From contig NZ_VOBA01000001.1 in the NCBI RefSeq assembly GCF_008369165.1, forward strand, positions 1,543,630-1,607,629: a stretch of DNA of 64,000 nucleotides. Reading direction: 5' to 3'. The notes beneath the pieces were generated by a model. The model saw nothing but the letters and a program-made list of their open reading frames with translations, did no database searches and was not told where the DNA came from. The stretch comes from Dietzia sp. ANT_WB102 (GTDB lineage Bacteria > Actinomycetota > Actinomycetes > Mycobacteriales > Mycobacteriaceae). Position numbers and translations under genes: made by a program. Of this stretch, positions 37,675 through 46,283 are shown piece after piece; within the stretch, counting starts at the first letter, position 1, and each line of letters opens with the position of its first letter.

Positions 37675-39201
37675 ATGTCGGATCTCAGGCAGGTCGAGCA
37701 CTACATCAACGGCGCGCGGGTCGCGGCCACCGGGGGGCGCACCCAGGAGGTGCTCAACCCCAGCACCGGCAAGCCACAGGCGGTCGTACCGCTGGCCACT
37801 ACGGCCGAGGTCGATGACGTCATCGCCAAGGCTGCCGCCGCGCAGAAGGCGTGGGCTGCGCAGAACCCGCAGAAGCGTGCTCGCGTGCTCATGCGTTTCG
37901 TGGATCTGGTCAACCAGAACATGGACGAGCTGGCCGAGCTGCTGGCGATCGAGCACGGCAAGACCACCCCGGACGCCAAGGGTGACATCCAGCGCGGCCT
38001 CGAGGTAGTGGAATTCGCGATCGGTATCCCGCACCTGCTCAAGGGCGAGTTCACCGAGAATGCCGGCACGGGCGTGGACGTCTACTCCATGCGGCAGCCG
38101 CTCGGCGTGGTCGCCGGGATCACCCCGTTCAACTTCCCCGCGATGATCCCGCTGTGGAAGGCCGGACCGGCCATCGCCTGCGGTAACGCCTTCGTTCTCA
38201 AGCCCTCCGAGCGGGACCCCTCCGTGCCCGTGCGCCTGGCCGAGTTGTTCACCGAGGCGGGCCTGCCGGACGGCATCTTCCAGGTCGTGCACGGCGACAA
38301 GGAGGCAGTGGACGCGATACTGAACAACGACACGATCCAGGCCGTCGGCTTTGTCGGTTCCACCCCGATCGCGCAGTACATCTACGAGAACGCCGCCCGC
38401 ACGGGCAAGCGCGCCCAGTGCTTCGGCGGCGCCAAGAACCACGCGATCATTATGCCGGACGCCGACATGGACCAGGTCGCGGACGCCCTGGTCGGAGCCG
38501 GTTTCGGCTCCGCCGGCGAGCGCTGCATGGCCATCTCGGTAGCCGTCCCGGTCGGCGAGGGCACGGCCGAGGCGCTCCTCGAGAAGCTGCTGCCCAAGGT
38601 CAAGGCGCTCAAGGTCGGCCACAGCCACGATCCGCAGTCCGACTACGGCCCGCTGGTAACCCCCGAGTCCAAGGCCCGGGTCCTCGACTACATCGAGCAG
38701 GGTGAGAAGGCCGGTGCGGAACTCCTCGTCGACGGTCGCGGCGTGGGTGCCTACACCGGCGAGTTCAACGGGGAGGACATCTCCGGGGGCTACTACGTCG
38801 GGCCGACGCTCATGGACAAGGTCACCCCGGACATGAGCGTCTACACCGACGAGATCTTCGGCCCCGTCCTCGTGGTTGTCCACGCCAAGGACTTCGAGGA
38901 GGCCCTCAGCTTGCCGAACGACCACGAGTACGGCAACGGCGTGGCCATCTTCACGCGCGACGGCGACGCCGCCCGCGAGTTCGTCTCCCGCGTCGAGGTC
39001 GGCATGGTCGGCGTCAACGTGCCGATCCCGGTCCCGATCGCGTACCACACCTTCGGTGGCTGGAAGAAGTCCGGATTCGGAGATCTCAACCAGCACGGCC
39101 CGGAGTCGATCAAGTTCTACTCCAAGGTCAAGACCGTCACACAGCGCTGGCCGTCGGGCATCAAGGATGGCGCCGAGTTCGTCATCCCCACGATGGACTG
39201 A
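37675..39201 (+). CDS. mmsA: CoA-acylating methylmalonate-semialdehyde dehydrogenase
   Basis: The 508-residue ALDH-family enzyme converts methylmalonate semialdehyde to propionyl-CoA with NAD and CoA, the last step of valine breakdown. Family marks are 'VAGITPFNFPAMIPLWK', 'GFVGSTPIAQYIYENAA' and the catalytic Cys284 in 'GSAGERCMAISVAV'. The usual ALDH Glu is replaced by the 'FGGAKNHAI' segment, as expected for MMSDH. ATG 37675 follows GAGGAAGGGA; the frame is open further upstream over the promoter and was not used. An acyl-CoA dehydrogenase and 3-hydroxyisobutyrate dehydrogenase follow, as in the mmsAB operons. Confidence 0.96.
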   Translation: MSDLRQVEHYINGARVAATGGRTQEVLNPSTGKPQAVVPLATTAEVDDVIAKAAAAQKAWAAQNPQKRARVLMRFVDLVNQNMDELAELLAIEHGKTTPDAKGDIQRGLEVVEFAIGIPHLLKGEFTENAGTGVDVYSMRQPLGVVAGITPFNFPAMIPLWKAGPAIACGNAFVLKPSERDPSVPVRLAELFTEAGLPDGIFQVVHGDKEAVDAILNNDTIQAVGFVGSTPIAQYIYENAARTGKRAQCFGGAKNHAIIMPDADMDQVADALVGAGFGSAGERCMAISVAVPVGEGTAEALLEKLLPKVKALKVGHSHDPQSDYGPLVTPESKARVLDYIEQGEKAGAELLVDGRGVGAYTGEFNGEDISGGYYVGPTLMDKVTPDMSVYTDEIFGPVLVVVHAKDFEEALSLPNDHEYGNGVAIFTRDGDAAREFVSRVEVGMVGVNVPIPVPIAYHTFGGWKKSGFGDLNQHGPESIKFYSKVKTVTQRWPSGIKDGAEFVIPTMD

Positions 39202-39227
39202 CCGGCTCGCCCCCAGGAGAGGAACCC

Positions 39228-40391
39228 ATGTTCACCCTTGATGACGACGACAAGGTCATCGTCGACGCCGCACGCGACTTCTCGGATAAGCGGATCGGTC
39301 CCATGGCGCAGGAGTGGGACGAGACCCACCACTTCCCCAAGGACGTCCTCCGCGAGGCCGCCGGGATGGGCATGGGCGCGATCTATGTCTCCGAGGACGT
39401 CGGGGGCAGCGGGATGCGTCGCCTGGACGGTGTGCGGATCTTTGAGCAGCTCGCCCGCGGGTGCCCGTCGGTGGCGGCCTACCTGTCGATCCACAACATG
39501 TGCGTGTGGATGATCGACGAGTTCGGCACCGACGAGCAGCGCCAGCAGTGGATCCCCGAGTTGGCCTCGCTCGACAAGTTCGCGAGCTACTGCCTCACCG
39601 AGCCGGGCGCCGGGTCGGACGCCGCGGCGCTGCGCACCAAGGCTGTCCGCGACGGCGACCATTACGTGCTCACCGGCACCAAGCAGTTCATCTCCGGGGG
39701 CGGCCAGTCAGACGTCTATCTGGTGATGGCCCGGACCGGGGACGCCGGACCCAAGGGGATCTCGGCGTTCCTGGTCCCTGCGGACTCCGACGGGCTGAGT
39801 TTCGGCCCGGACGAACGGAAGATGGGATGGAACGCCCAGCCCACGGCGCAGGTGATCATGGAGGGCGTCCGGGTGCCGGCCGCCAACCTCATCGGCGGAG
39901 CGGACACCGGCGGGGAGGGCCTGGGCTTCACCATCGCGATGCGGGGGCTCAACGGCGGGCGCATCAACATCGCCGCGTGCTCGCTGGGCGGGGCACAGGA
40001 AGCGTATTCGCGGGCGGTGGCGCACGTGCGGGACCGCGAGGCATTCGGCGGTGCGCTCATCGACGAGCCGACAATCCGGTTCACTCTGGCAGAGATGGCC
40101 ACGGAGCTGGAGGCCAGTCGGCTCCTGTTGTGGAGGGCGGCCGCGGCGTTGGACGCCAAGGAGCCGGACCACGTCGAACTGTGCGCCATGGCCAAGCTCT
40201 TTGTCACCGACCGGTGCTTCGACATCGCCGACCGGGCGCTGCAGCTGTTCGGCGGCTATGGGTATCTATCCGAATACGGAATCGAGAAGATCGTGCGGGA
40301 TCTGAGGGTGCACCGCATCCTTGAGGGTACGAACGAGATTATGCGCGTTGTCGTCGGCAGGGCCGTCGCCGCGCGCGGACTGGGAGCGTAG
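39228..40391 (+). CDS. Acyl-CoA dehydrogenase, probably isobutyryl-CoA dehydrogenase
   Basis: The 387-residue flavoprotein oxidises an acyl-CoA at the alpha-beta bond and passes electrons to ETF. It has 'CLTEPGAGSDAAALRTKA' (FAD/substrate segment), 'TGTKQFISGGGQSD' and the C-terminal 'RDLRVHRILEGTNEIMR' with the catalytic-type Glu in 'ILEGTNE'. Its place between mmsA and mmsB identifies isobutyryl-CoA as the likely substrate (ACAD8-like; FadE9 in M. tuberculosis). It starts 26 bases after mmsA with a CAGGAGAGG ribosome site and ends two bases before mmsB. Confidence 0.93.
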   Translation: MFTLDDDDKVIVDAARDFSDKRIGPMAQEWDETHHFPKDVLREAAGMGMGAIYVSEDVGGSGMRRLDGVRIFEQLARGCPSVAAYLSIHNMCVWMIDEFGTDEQRQQWIPELASLDKFASYCLTEPGAGSDAAALRTKAVRDGDHYVLTGTKQFISGGGQSDVYLVMARTGDAGPKGISAFLVPADSDGLSFGPDERKMGWNAQPTAQVIMEGVRVPAANLIGGADTGGEGLGFTIAMRGLNGGRINIAACSLGGAQEAYSRAVAHVRDREAFGGALIDEPTIRFTLAEMATELEASRLLLWRAAAALDAKEPDHVELCAMAKLFVTDRCFDIADRALQLFGGYGYLSEYGIEKIVRDLRVHRILEGTNEIMRVVVGRAVAARGLGA

Positions 40392-40393
40392 AG

Positions 40394-41290
40394 GTGTCGA
40401 ACGAAGTGCTTACTGTCGCTTTTCTCGGTCTCGGCAACATGGGCGGGCCCATGGCCGCCAACCTGGTCGGCGCCGGGCACGAGGTCCGCGGGTTCGATCC
40501 CGTGCCGGCCGCGCAGGAGTCCGCGCGCGCGGCGGGTGTCAGCGTGTGTGACACGCCGGCCGAGGCGGTCCACGGGGCCTCGGTTGTCATCACGATGCTG
40601 CCCAACGGGGCCCTGGTGCATTCGACCTATGACGACGTCCTGGGTGAGGCCGGAACGGGCACACTGTTCATCGACTCGTCCACCATCTCCGTCGACGACG
40701 CCCGCGCGGTACACGCAAAGGCTGTGGAGGCGGGGATGGTGCAGGTGGACGCACCGGTCTCCGGAGGCGTCAAGGGCGCGACCGCCGGCACACTCGCGTT
40801 CATGGTCGGCGGCGAGGACGAGGCGTTCGCCGCCGCGCAGCCGGTCCTCGAGCCGATGGCCGGCAAGGTCATCCACTGCGGTGCGGCGGGCGCTGGCCAG
40901 GCCGCCAAGGTCTGCAACAACATGGTGCTCGCCGTCCACCAGATCGCGATCGGCGAGGCCTTCGTCCTGGCCGAGCGATTGGGGCTGGAACACCAGGCGC
41001 TGTATGACGTCGTCACCGGCGCGACCGGAAACAGCTGGGCGCTGCATACCAATTGTCCCGTGCCCGGCCCGGTGCCCACGTCGCCGGCGAACAACGACTT
41101 CGCTCCCGGCTTCGCGACGGCTCTCATGAACAAGGACCTCGGGCTCGCCCTGGCGGCCCTGGAGAGCACGGGCACGGTCGCGCCACTGGGTGCGGCGGCG
41201 GCCGCCCTGTACGACGAGTTCGCACAGGAGAACGGCGCCAAGGACTTCAGTGCGATCATCACCAGCATCCGCGACTCCGCGCGGGGCTGA
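40394..41290 (+). CDS. mmsB: 3-hydroxyisobutyrate dehydrogenase
   Basis: The 298-residue enzyme oxidises 3-hydroxyisobutyrate to methylmalonate semialdehyde with NAD in valine breakdown. It shows the dinucleotide loop 'FLGLGNMGGPMAANLVGAGH' (about 9-28), the substrate motif 'DAPVSGGVKGATAGTLAFMV' and the catalytic Lys in 'GAGQAAKVCNNM' (about 170-178). The GTG at 40394 follows the acyl-CoA dehydrogenase stop by two bases. Together with mmsA and the acyl-CoA dehydrogenase it supplies propionyl-CoA. The enoyl-CoA hydratase and 3-hydroxyisobutyryl-CoA hydrolase of the route are not in this operon. Confidence 0.95.
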   Translation: MSNEVLTVAFLGLGNMGGPMAANLVGAGHEVRGFDPVPAAQESARAAGVSVCDTPAEAVHGASVVITMLPNGALVHSTYDDVLGEAGTGTLFIDSSTISVDDARAVHAKAVEAGMVQVDAPVSGGVKGATAGTLAFMVGGEDEAFAAAQPVLEPMAGKVIHCGAAGAGQAAKVCNNMVLAVHQIAIGEAFVLAERLGLEHQALYDVVTGATGNSWALHTNCPVPGPVPTSPANNDFAPGFATALMNKDLGLALAALESTGTVAPLGAAAAALYDEFAQENGAKDFSAIITSIRDSARG

Positions 41291-41315
41291 CCGCCGCCAC
41301 TCTCGGGAGTCGACC

Positions 41316-42179
41316 ATGCCCATCCTTCGACCCAGTGATTCGGACGCCGTCCTCGGCGCCCTGCGCCGCGCGCGACAGGAGTCCGGTCTGCCGATCGTGT
41401 TCGCGGGGCAGGTGGACGGGGAGACCGCGAAGCTCACCCGCTTCATCGGTGTCCGCACAACCTCCATGCAGGGCCTGGCTGTGGCCAAGGGGCGTGGGCT
41501 CGGGGGACACGTCATGGCCTCCGGACGCCCCGCCACGGTCCGCGACTACGAGGACTGCTCGAACATCACGCGTGACTACGCCGACGCTGTGGGTCAGGAG
41601 GGCCTGCGGGCCATCATCTCGGTGCCGGTGATGGTCTCAGGTGTCGCCCGGACGGTTCTGTACGGGTCGGCGCGGGTGGCTACGCAGTTCGGCGACCATG
41701 TCGCCAGGACTTTCGGCTCGGTCGCCTCGGATCTGGCTTCCGAGTTCCACATCAGGGATGAGGTCGACCGCCGGCTGCGGATGGCAGACCTCGCCGCCGC
41801 CGAGCACTCGGTCGGCTTCGAGGTGGCGGACCGGGAGCAGCTCCGGGTCCTGCACGGCGAGCTGCGGGCCATCGCCGCCGAAATGGGCGATCCCGCACTG
41901 AGGGAGCGACTGCTGGCGGCAGGCTCGCAGCTGGCGGGCGTCGGGCGGGCCCCCGACGTCGGCGATCTCCCGGCGTCAGCCAAGTCGGTGCTCTCTCCTC
42001 GGGAGATCGACGTACTGGCGCAGGTTGCTCTTGGCTGCTCCAACGCCGAGGTGGGGGCGCGATTGTCGCTCTCTCCCGAGACGATCAAGGCGTACCTACG
42101 CAATATCGGCACCAAGCTCGGGACCCATTCGCGGATGGAATCGGTCGCTCACGCCCGGCTCCTCGGAGTCCTGCCCTGA
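41316..42179 (+). CDS. GAF-domain LuxR-type transcriptional regulator
   Basis: The 287-residue product combines an N-terminal GAF-like sensory domain (about 15-150, with 'GLGGHVMASGRPATVRDYED' typical of GAF) and a C-terminal LuxR/FixJ helix-turn-helix (226-287, 'LSPREIDVLAQVALGCSNAE', 'LSPETIKAYLRNI'). The middle shows a short helix linker. The start ATG 41316 has GGGAG 6 bases upstream. It sits 25 bases after mmsB and ends the operon with a strong terminator. It probably senses a catabolite and regulates the mms operon or the downstream transporter. IclR- and LuxR-type GAF regulators with this plan control aromatic or acid breakdown in other actinobacteria. Confidence 0.85.
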   Translation: MPILRPSDSDAVLGALRRARQESGLPIVFAGQVDGETAKLTRFIGVRTTSMQGLAVAKGRGLGGHVMASGRPATVRDYEDCSNITRDYADAVGQEGLRAIISVPVMVSGVARTVLYGSARVATQFGDHVARTFGSVASDLASEFHIRDEVDRRLRMADLAAAEHSVGFEVADREQLRVLHGELRAIAAEMGDPALRERLLAAGSQLAGVGRAPDVGDLPASAKSVLSPREIDVLAQVALGCSNAEVGARLSLSPETIKAYLRNIGTKLGTHSRMESVAHARLLGVLP

Positions 42180-42202
42180 GCCGACCCGCGTAGGAAACCG
42201 AA

Positions 42203-42256
42203 ACGGGCGCCCCGTGCTCCGCCCCAGTGGCGGGAGCTGGGGCGCCCGTCTCTTTT
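42203..42256 (+). terminator. Strong intrinsic terminator of the mms operon
   Basis: ACGGGCGCCCC (42203-42213) pairs with GGGGCGCCCGT (42239-42249), with an inner stem GCTCC(GCC)/GGC(G)GGAGC, followed by CTCTTTT. This is the only terminator in the window with a clear T-run. It lies 23 bases after the LuxR gene. Confidence 0.9.
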
Positions 42257-42427
42257 GCGGGTAAACGGGACCTGGATGTGGCACGGATCACCTTCCATCC
42301 ACTTTCGGGTGTATCGGGTGTGGCGACAATCACATACCTTCATGACTGATCGACGTACCTGCGTCGGGAGATAACGACCACGCCGGCGAACACCTGCTCG
42401 GCGCCCCTTCATAACACTGGAGTTGTC

Positions 42428-43864
42428 TTGACAGCCACAAACCTCCCGGCGGGTGATTCGGCACCACTGTCGCCGAACCTCCCCCCGGTCCCGCAGAAGA
42501 CCTCACTCGCGAAGGTCGCCGCCGCGTCCTCGATCGGCACGACCATCGAGTGGTACGACTTCTTCATCTACGGCACCGCGGCCGCACTGGTTTTCCCGAC
42601 CCTGTTCTTCCCGGGTCAGGATCCGGCCGCGGCGACGCTGTCGTCGTTCGCGACCTTCGCCGTGGCGTTCTTCGCCCGTCCGGTCGGCGCGGGCGTGTTC
42701 GGACACTTCGGTGACCGGATCGGCCGTAAGCGCGCGCTGGTCTGGACGCTGATGATCATGGGCGTCGCCACGGTGTTCATCGGACTCCTCCCGGGCTACG
42801 AAACCGGCGCGTTCGGGGCATTCGAGAACGGCATCGGCATCATGGCGCCGATCCTGCTCGTCGCGTGCCGCTTCTTCCAGGGCTTCGCCGTGGGTGGTGA
42901 GTGGGCGGGCGCGACTCTGCTCACCGCCGAGTACGCGCCCGTGGGCAAGCGCGGGATGATGGGAATGTGGCCGCAGCTCGGAGTCGCCTTCGCGTTCTTC
43001 CTCTCCTCCGGAACCTTCCTGCTGTTCTCGTTGATCGCCGGTGACGGTGCGGACGTCAACAGCCCGTTCATGCAGTACGGCTGGCGTATCCCGTTCCTGC
43101 TTTCCGCCGTGCTCGTCCTGGTCGGACTGTGGATCCGTATCTCCATCGAGGAGACTCCCGTCTTCAAGCAGGACCAGGCTCGCACGGAGACCGGGGCCGT
43201 GGTCAAGAGAACCCTGCCCTTCGCTGATGCCGTTCGGCACCAATGGAGGGAGATCCTCATCGCCGGAGGCGCCCTCACCTCGTTGTTCTCCCTGTTCTAC
43301 ATGGGCACCTCGTTCCTGACGAACTACGCCACCAAGAACCTCGACCATTCACGCCCGTTCGTCCTCGGCATGGGCATGGTCGCCGCCCTGGTCTTCGGCT
43401 GTGCAATCGCCGTCTCGGCCATGTACTCGGACCGGATCGGTCGGAAGAAGGTCATCGGCACCTCGGTCGCGCTGGCCATGGTCTGGGCCCTGTTCGTGTT
43501 CCCGATCCTGGATACCGGGTCGCCGATAGCCTTCGCGGTGGTCCTCCTGGTCACCCTGATCATCTTCGGCATCGCCTACGGTCCGGCCGGTGCCCTGCTT
43601 CCCGAGCTGTTCCAGGCCCGGTACCGCTACACCGGTGCCGGCCTCGGCTACAACCTCGCCGGCATCCTCGGTGGCGCACTTCCGCCTCTCGCCGCCGCCG
43701 CGATGGTCGCCGCGGGCAACACGCTCGGGGTCGGGATCATGCTCTCGATACTGTCCGCCATGTCCATGCTGTGTGTGGTGGCCATGACCGAGTCGAGCAA
43801 GAACGTGATGCACGCCGATGCGGAGATCACCCAGGACCGCGCCCTCGCCACCGAGGTGCCGTGA
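42428..43864 (+). CDS. MFS transporter, MHS (metabolite:H+ symporter) type
   Basis: The 478-residue permease has 12 predicted membrane helices and the MFS loop signature 'GHFGDRIGRKR' at residues 92-102 between helices 2 and 3, with 'IEWYDFFIYGTAA' at helix 1, a hallmark of the metabolite:H+ symporter (MHS, ProP/KgtP/ShiA) family. It imports a small organic acid or osmolyte; a substrate from the neighbouring catabolic genes (short branched or dicarboxylic acid) is likely. The TTG start at 42428 has GGAG about 5 bases upstream and begins the only frame that fits. A terminator lies on each side, so it is monocistronic. Confidence 0.9.
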   Translation: MTATNLPAGDSAPLSPNLPPVPQKTSLAKVAAASSIGTTIEWYDFFIYGTAAALVFPTLFFPGQDPAAATLSSFATFAVAFFARPVGAGVFGHFGDRIGRKRALVWTLMIMGVATVFIGLLPGYETGAFGAFENGIGIMAPILLVACRFFQGFAVGGEWAGATLLTAEYAPVGKRGMMGMWPQLGVAFAFFLSSGTFLLFSLIAGDGADVNSPFMQYGWRIPFLLSAVLVLVGLWIRISIEETPVFKQDQARTETGAVVKRTLPFADAVRHQWREILIAGGALTSLFSLFYMGTSFLTNYATKNLDHSRPFVLGMGMVAALVFGCAIAVSAMYSDRIGRKKVIGTSVALAMVWALFVFPILDTGSPIAFAVVLLVTLIIFGIAYGPAGALLPELFQARYRYTGAGLGYNLAGILGGALPPLAAAAMVAAGNTLGVGIMLSILSAMSMLCVVAMTESSKNVMHADAEITQDRALATEVP

Positions 43865-43920
43865 CCCGCACCTGCGGCCACCGCGGACCGAGGTCCTGAC
43901 GGGATCCGCCCTCAGAGCAG

Positions 43921-43957
43921 CCGCGCCCGGCCCCACCCGAGAGGGGGCCGGGCGCGG
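43921..43957. terminator. Strong hairpin terminator between convergent genes
   Basis: CCGCGCCCGGCCCC (43921-43934) and GGGGCCGGGCGCGG (43944-43957) form a perfect 14-bp stem with a 9-base loop, in the 165-base gap between the MFS gene and the leftward MarR gene. It can terminate both. No T-run. Confidence 0.8.
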
Positions 43958-44029
43958 TGCTGTGTCGAGTCACGCGAGCATCCACGACGCCGCCGCGTCG
44001 CTGACCTGCGGCGCTGGAGGGGCGCCCCG

Positions 44030-44536
44030 TCAGAAATCTCCAGCGGACCGGCGCAGCGACGCGATGGCCTCGATGAGCGCCACCTGCTCGTCCTGTTCCA
44101 TCCCCGGATCGGCGAACACGCCGGTGTTGAGCGCGGTGGTCGCCTCGGCAACCACTCGGCGGCCCTCGGCGGTGATCTCCACCAGCGTCGTTCGACCGTC
44201 AGTCGGGTGCGGCCGGCGCTCCACGAGGCCCGCGTCCAGCAGGCGCTTCATGGCGCTGGTGACGCTGGTGACGTGCACCTGGAGACGCTCGGAGGCCTTG
44301 GTGATCGGCAATGCGCCAGAGCGCGAGAAAGCCAACAGTCGCAGCAGCTCGTAGCGGGGAAAGGACAGGTTCCACGGGCGCAGGGTCTCCTCGACCCTGG
44401 CCAGAAGGATCTGGTGGGCCCGCATCACGGAGGTCACCACCGTCATCCCCTGGGCGGCGTCGATCCAGCCCTCGCGCTCCCAGTTGGCGCGCGCCTGGTC
44501 GATGCGATCTGGGATCGGGGCGGTCCTGGGGGGCAA
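44030..44536 (-). CDS. MarR-family transcriptional regulator
   Basis: The 168-residue winged-helix regulator has 'YELLRLLAFSRSGALPITKA' (recognition region start), the helix 'SERLQVHVTSVTSAMKRLLDAGLVER' (partly quoted; the motif is 'HVTSVTSAMKRL') and the wing 'PTDGRTTLVEITAEGR', typical of MarR. The TTG start at 44536 has AGGAG 6 bases upstream. It is divergent from the CoA-transferase gene, with a 160-base gap, so it probably represses that gene and itself in response to an acid or phenolic ligand. Its stop faces the MFS terminator. Confidence 0.9.
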   Translation of the reverse strand: MPPRTAPIPDRIDQARANWEREGWIDAAQGMTVVTSVMRAHQILLARVEETLRPWNLSFPRYELLRLLAFSRSGALPITKASERLQVHVTSVTSAMKRLLDAGLVERRPHPTDGRTTLVEITAEGRRVVAEATTALNTGVFADPGMEQDEQVALIEAIASLRRSAGDF

Positions 44537-44570
44537 GGCTCACTCCTGGATGGCAGGACGGGGACGGTGC

Positions 44571-44601
44571 GGTGAGTCTATCCGCCCGCCCCGCACTCAC
44601 C
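44571..44601. promoter_or_regulatory. Possible MarR operator
   Basis: GGTGAGT (44571-44577) and ACTCACC (44595-44601) form a 7-bp inverted repeat with 17 bases between, in the divergent gap. The half-site spacing is long for MarR dimers, so this is a weak call. Nothing else stands out in the gap except the leaderless box at 44684. Confidence 0.3.
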
Positions 44602-44683
44602 CGCTAGACCTGCGGGATCGCCGGGCTCACCACATGAGGGGTACCCGCGTGTTCGCGAGGCGTGGTTACGTGGGTCCTGACGA

Positions 44684-44696
44684 TAAGCTCCGGATC
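44684..44696 (+). promoter_or_regulatory. Candidate leaderless promoter (-10 TAAGCT)
   Basis: TAAGCT (44684-44689) is followed by 7 bases and the ATG at 44697. There is no ribosome site in front of this ATG, so a leaderless transcript is likely. Confidence 0.45.
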
Positions 44697-46247
44697 ATGA
44701 GCAACGCCGTCCACCATTCGGGAACCGCGTACGACCCGTCACGAATCCGCCACCCGCATTTCCAGGGCCTGGTCACCGACGCGACGTCCGCGGTCTCCCG
44801 GATTGCCAACGGAGACACCGTGGCGATCAGCGGGTTCGCCAGCGCCGGCACCCCAAAGGCGTTCGCCGCGGCGCTCGCGGAGCGGATCCGCACGGTGCGA
44901 GCGCGCGGCGGCAACTTCAGCGTCAACCTTCTCACCGGGGCGTCCGTGGCCAACGAGACCGAAGCGGCCCTCGCCGAGGTCGACGGCATCGCGCTTCGTA
45001 TGCCGTACCAGAGCGAGCCCACGGCACGTCGCGCGATCAACGCTGGCCGTATGGATTACGTCGATATCCACCTGTCGCACGTCGCCCAGCAGGTGTGGGA
45101 GGGGTACTACGGGAACGTGGACGTCGCCGTGGTCGAGGTGGCGGCCATAACCGACGACGGCAAGCTGGTGCCGTCGATGTCCGTGGGCAACAACAAGACG
45201 TGGCTCGAGGTCGCTGACAAGGTGATCCTCGAGGTGAACTCATGGGTCCCGCTCGGTGTGGAGGGTATGCACGACGTCTATTACGGCACCGCGCTGCCTC
45301 CTGATCGACGTCCGATCATGCTCACCCGTCCGGATGACCGGATCGGACAGTTCCACCTGGAGGTGGACCCGGCCAAGGTCATCGCCGTGGTCCCGACCTC
45401 CGCGAAAGACTCCGAGAGTGCACTCACTGCACCGGATATTGTCAGCGAGGCCATCGCTGGTCACGTGGTTGAATTTTTCGAGCACGAGGTCGCGCGCGGC
45501 CGGATGCCCGCGGGTAGCCTCCTCCCGCTGCAGGCGGGGATCGGGAACGTCGCCAACGCGGTGCTCGCCGGTCTCGCGGCAGGGCCTTTCTCGGACCTCA
45601 CCTGCTACTCGGAGGTCATCCAGGACTCCATGCTCGGGCTTATCCGCGAGGGTAAGGTCTCGCACGCCTCGGCGACCGCGCTCGCCCTGTCACGGGCGGG
45701 GCTTGAGGAGTTGGTCGACAACTTCGATCTGTACCGGGAGCACATCACGCTGCGTCCGCAGGAGATCAGCAACCACCCCGAAATCGTGCGGCGGCTCGGA
45801 ATCATCGGGATGAACGGCATGCTCGAGGCCGACGTGTACGGAAACGTCAATTCCACCCACGTGGGAGGGACTCGGATCATGAACGGCATCGGAGGATCAG
45901 GCGACTTCACCCGCAACGGGTACGTGTCGATGTTCCTCAGCCCGTCCACCGCGAAGAACGGTTCGGTGTCGGCGATCGTGCCGATGGTCCCGCACGTCGA
46001 CCACACCGAGCACGACGTCCAGGTGATCGTCACCGAGCACGGACTCGCCGACTTGCGCGGCCTCAGCCCGCGCAAGCGGGCGCGTCTCATCGTCGGTCAC
46101 TGCGCCGATCCCGCCTATCGGCCCCTCTTGCACGACTACCTCGACCGGGCCGAGGCACGTCCCGACGCAGGCAACACTCCGCATATCCTCGAGGACGCCT
46201 TCTCCTTCCACACGCGTCTCGCCGCGACGGGGAGCATGCTGGGGTAG
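44697..46247 (+). CDS. Acetyl-CoA hydrolase/transferase family protein (succinyl-CoA:acetate CoA-transferase type)
   Basis: The 516-residue class I CoA-transferase moves CoA between carboxylates through a Glu thioester. The Glu is E306 in 'CYSEVIQDSML'; 'VGGTRIMNGIGGSGDFTRN' (quoted in part: 'NGIGGSGDF') is the oxyanion/CoA segment typical of AarC and Cat1-like enzymes. The start at ATG 44697 is supported by the leaderless box; the frame upstream lacks a ribosome site. It recycles CoA from an acyl-CoA to succinate or acetate. It is divergent from MarR and followed 36 bases later by an AtuA-like gene. Confidence 0.9.
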   Translation: MSNAVHHSGTAYDPSRIRHPHFQGLVTDATSAVSRIANGDTVAISGFASAGTPKAFAAALAERIRTVRARGGNFSVNLLTGASVANETEAALAEVDGIALRMPYQSEPTARRAINAGRMDYVDIHLSHVAQQVWEGYYGNVDVAVVEVAAITDDGKLVPSMSVGNNKTWLEVADKVILEVNSWVPLGVEGMHDVYYGTALPPDRRPIMLTRPDDRIGQFHLEVDPAKVIAVVPTSAKDSESALTAPDIVSEAIAGHVVEFFEHEVARGRMPAGSLLPLQAGIGNVANAVLAGLAAGPFSDLTCYSEVIQDSMLGLIREGKVSHASATALALSRAGLEELVDNFDLYREHITLRPQEISNHPEIVRRLGIIGMNGMLEADVYGNVNSTHVGGTRIMNGIGGSGDFTRNGYVSMFLSPSTAKNGSVSAIVPMVPHVDHTEHDVQVIVTEHGLADLRGLSPRKRARLIVGHCADPAYRPLLHDYLDRAEARPDAGNTPHILEDAFSFHTRLAATGSMLG

Positions 46248-46283
46248 GCGCCCACCCCTGATCGACAAGGAGTCCGAGGACTG

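Noticed and set aside
42428-42433. TTGACA as a -35 box
   Set aside because: The hexamer is the start codon region of the MFS gene (TTG ACA), with a ribosome site before it. No -10 box follows at the right distance.
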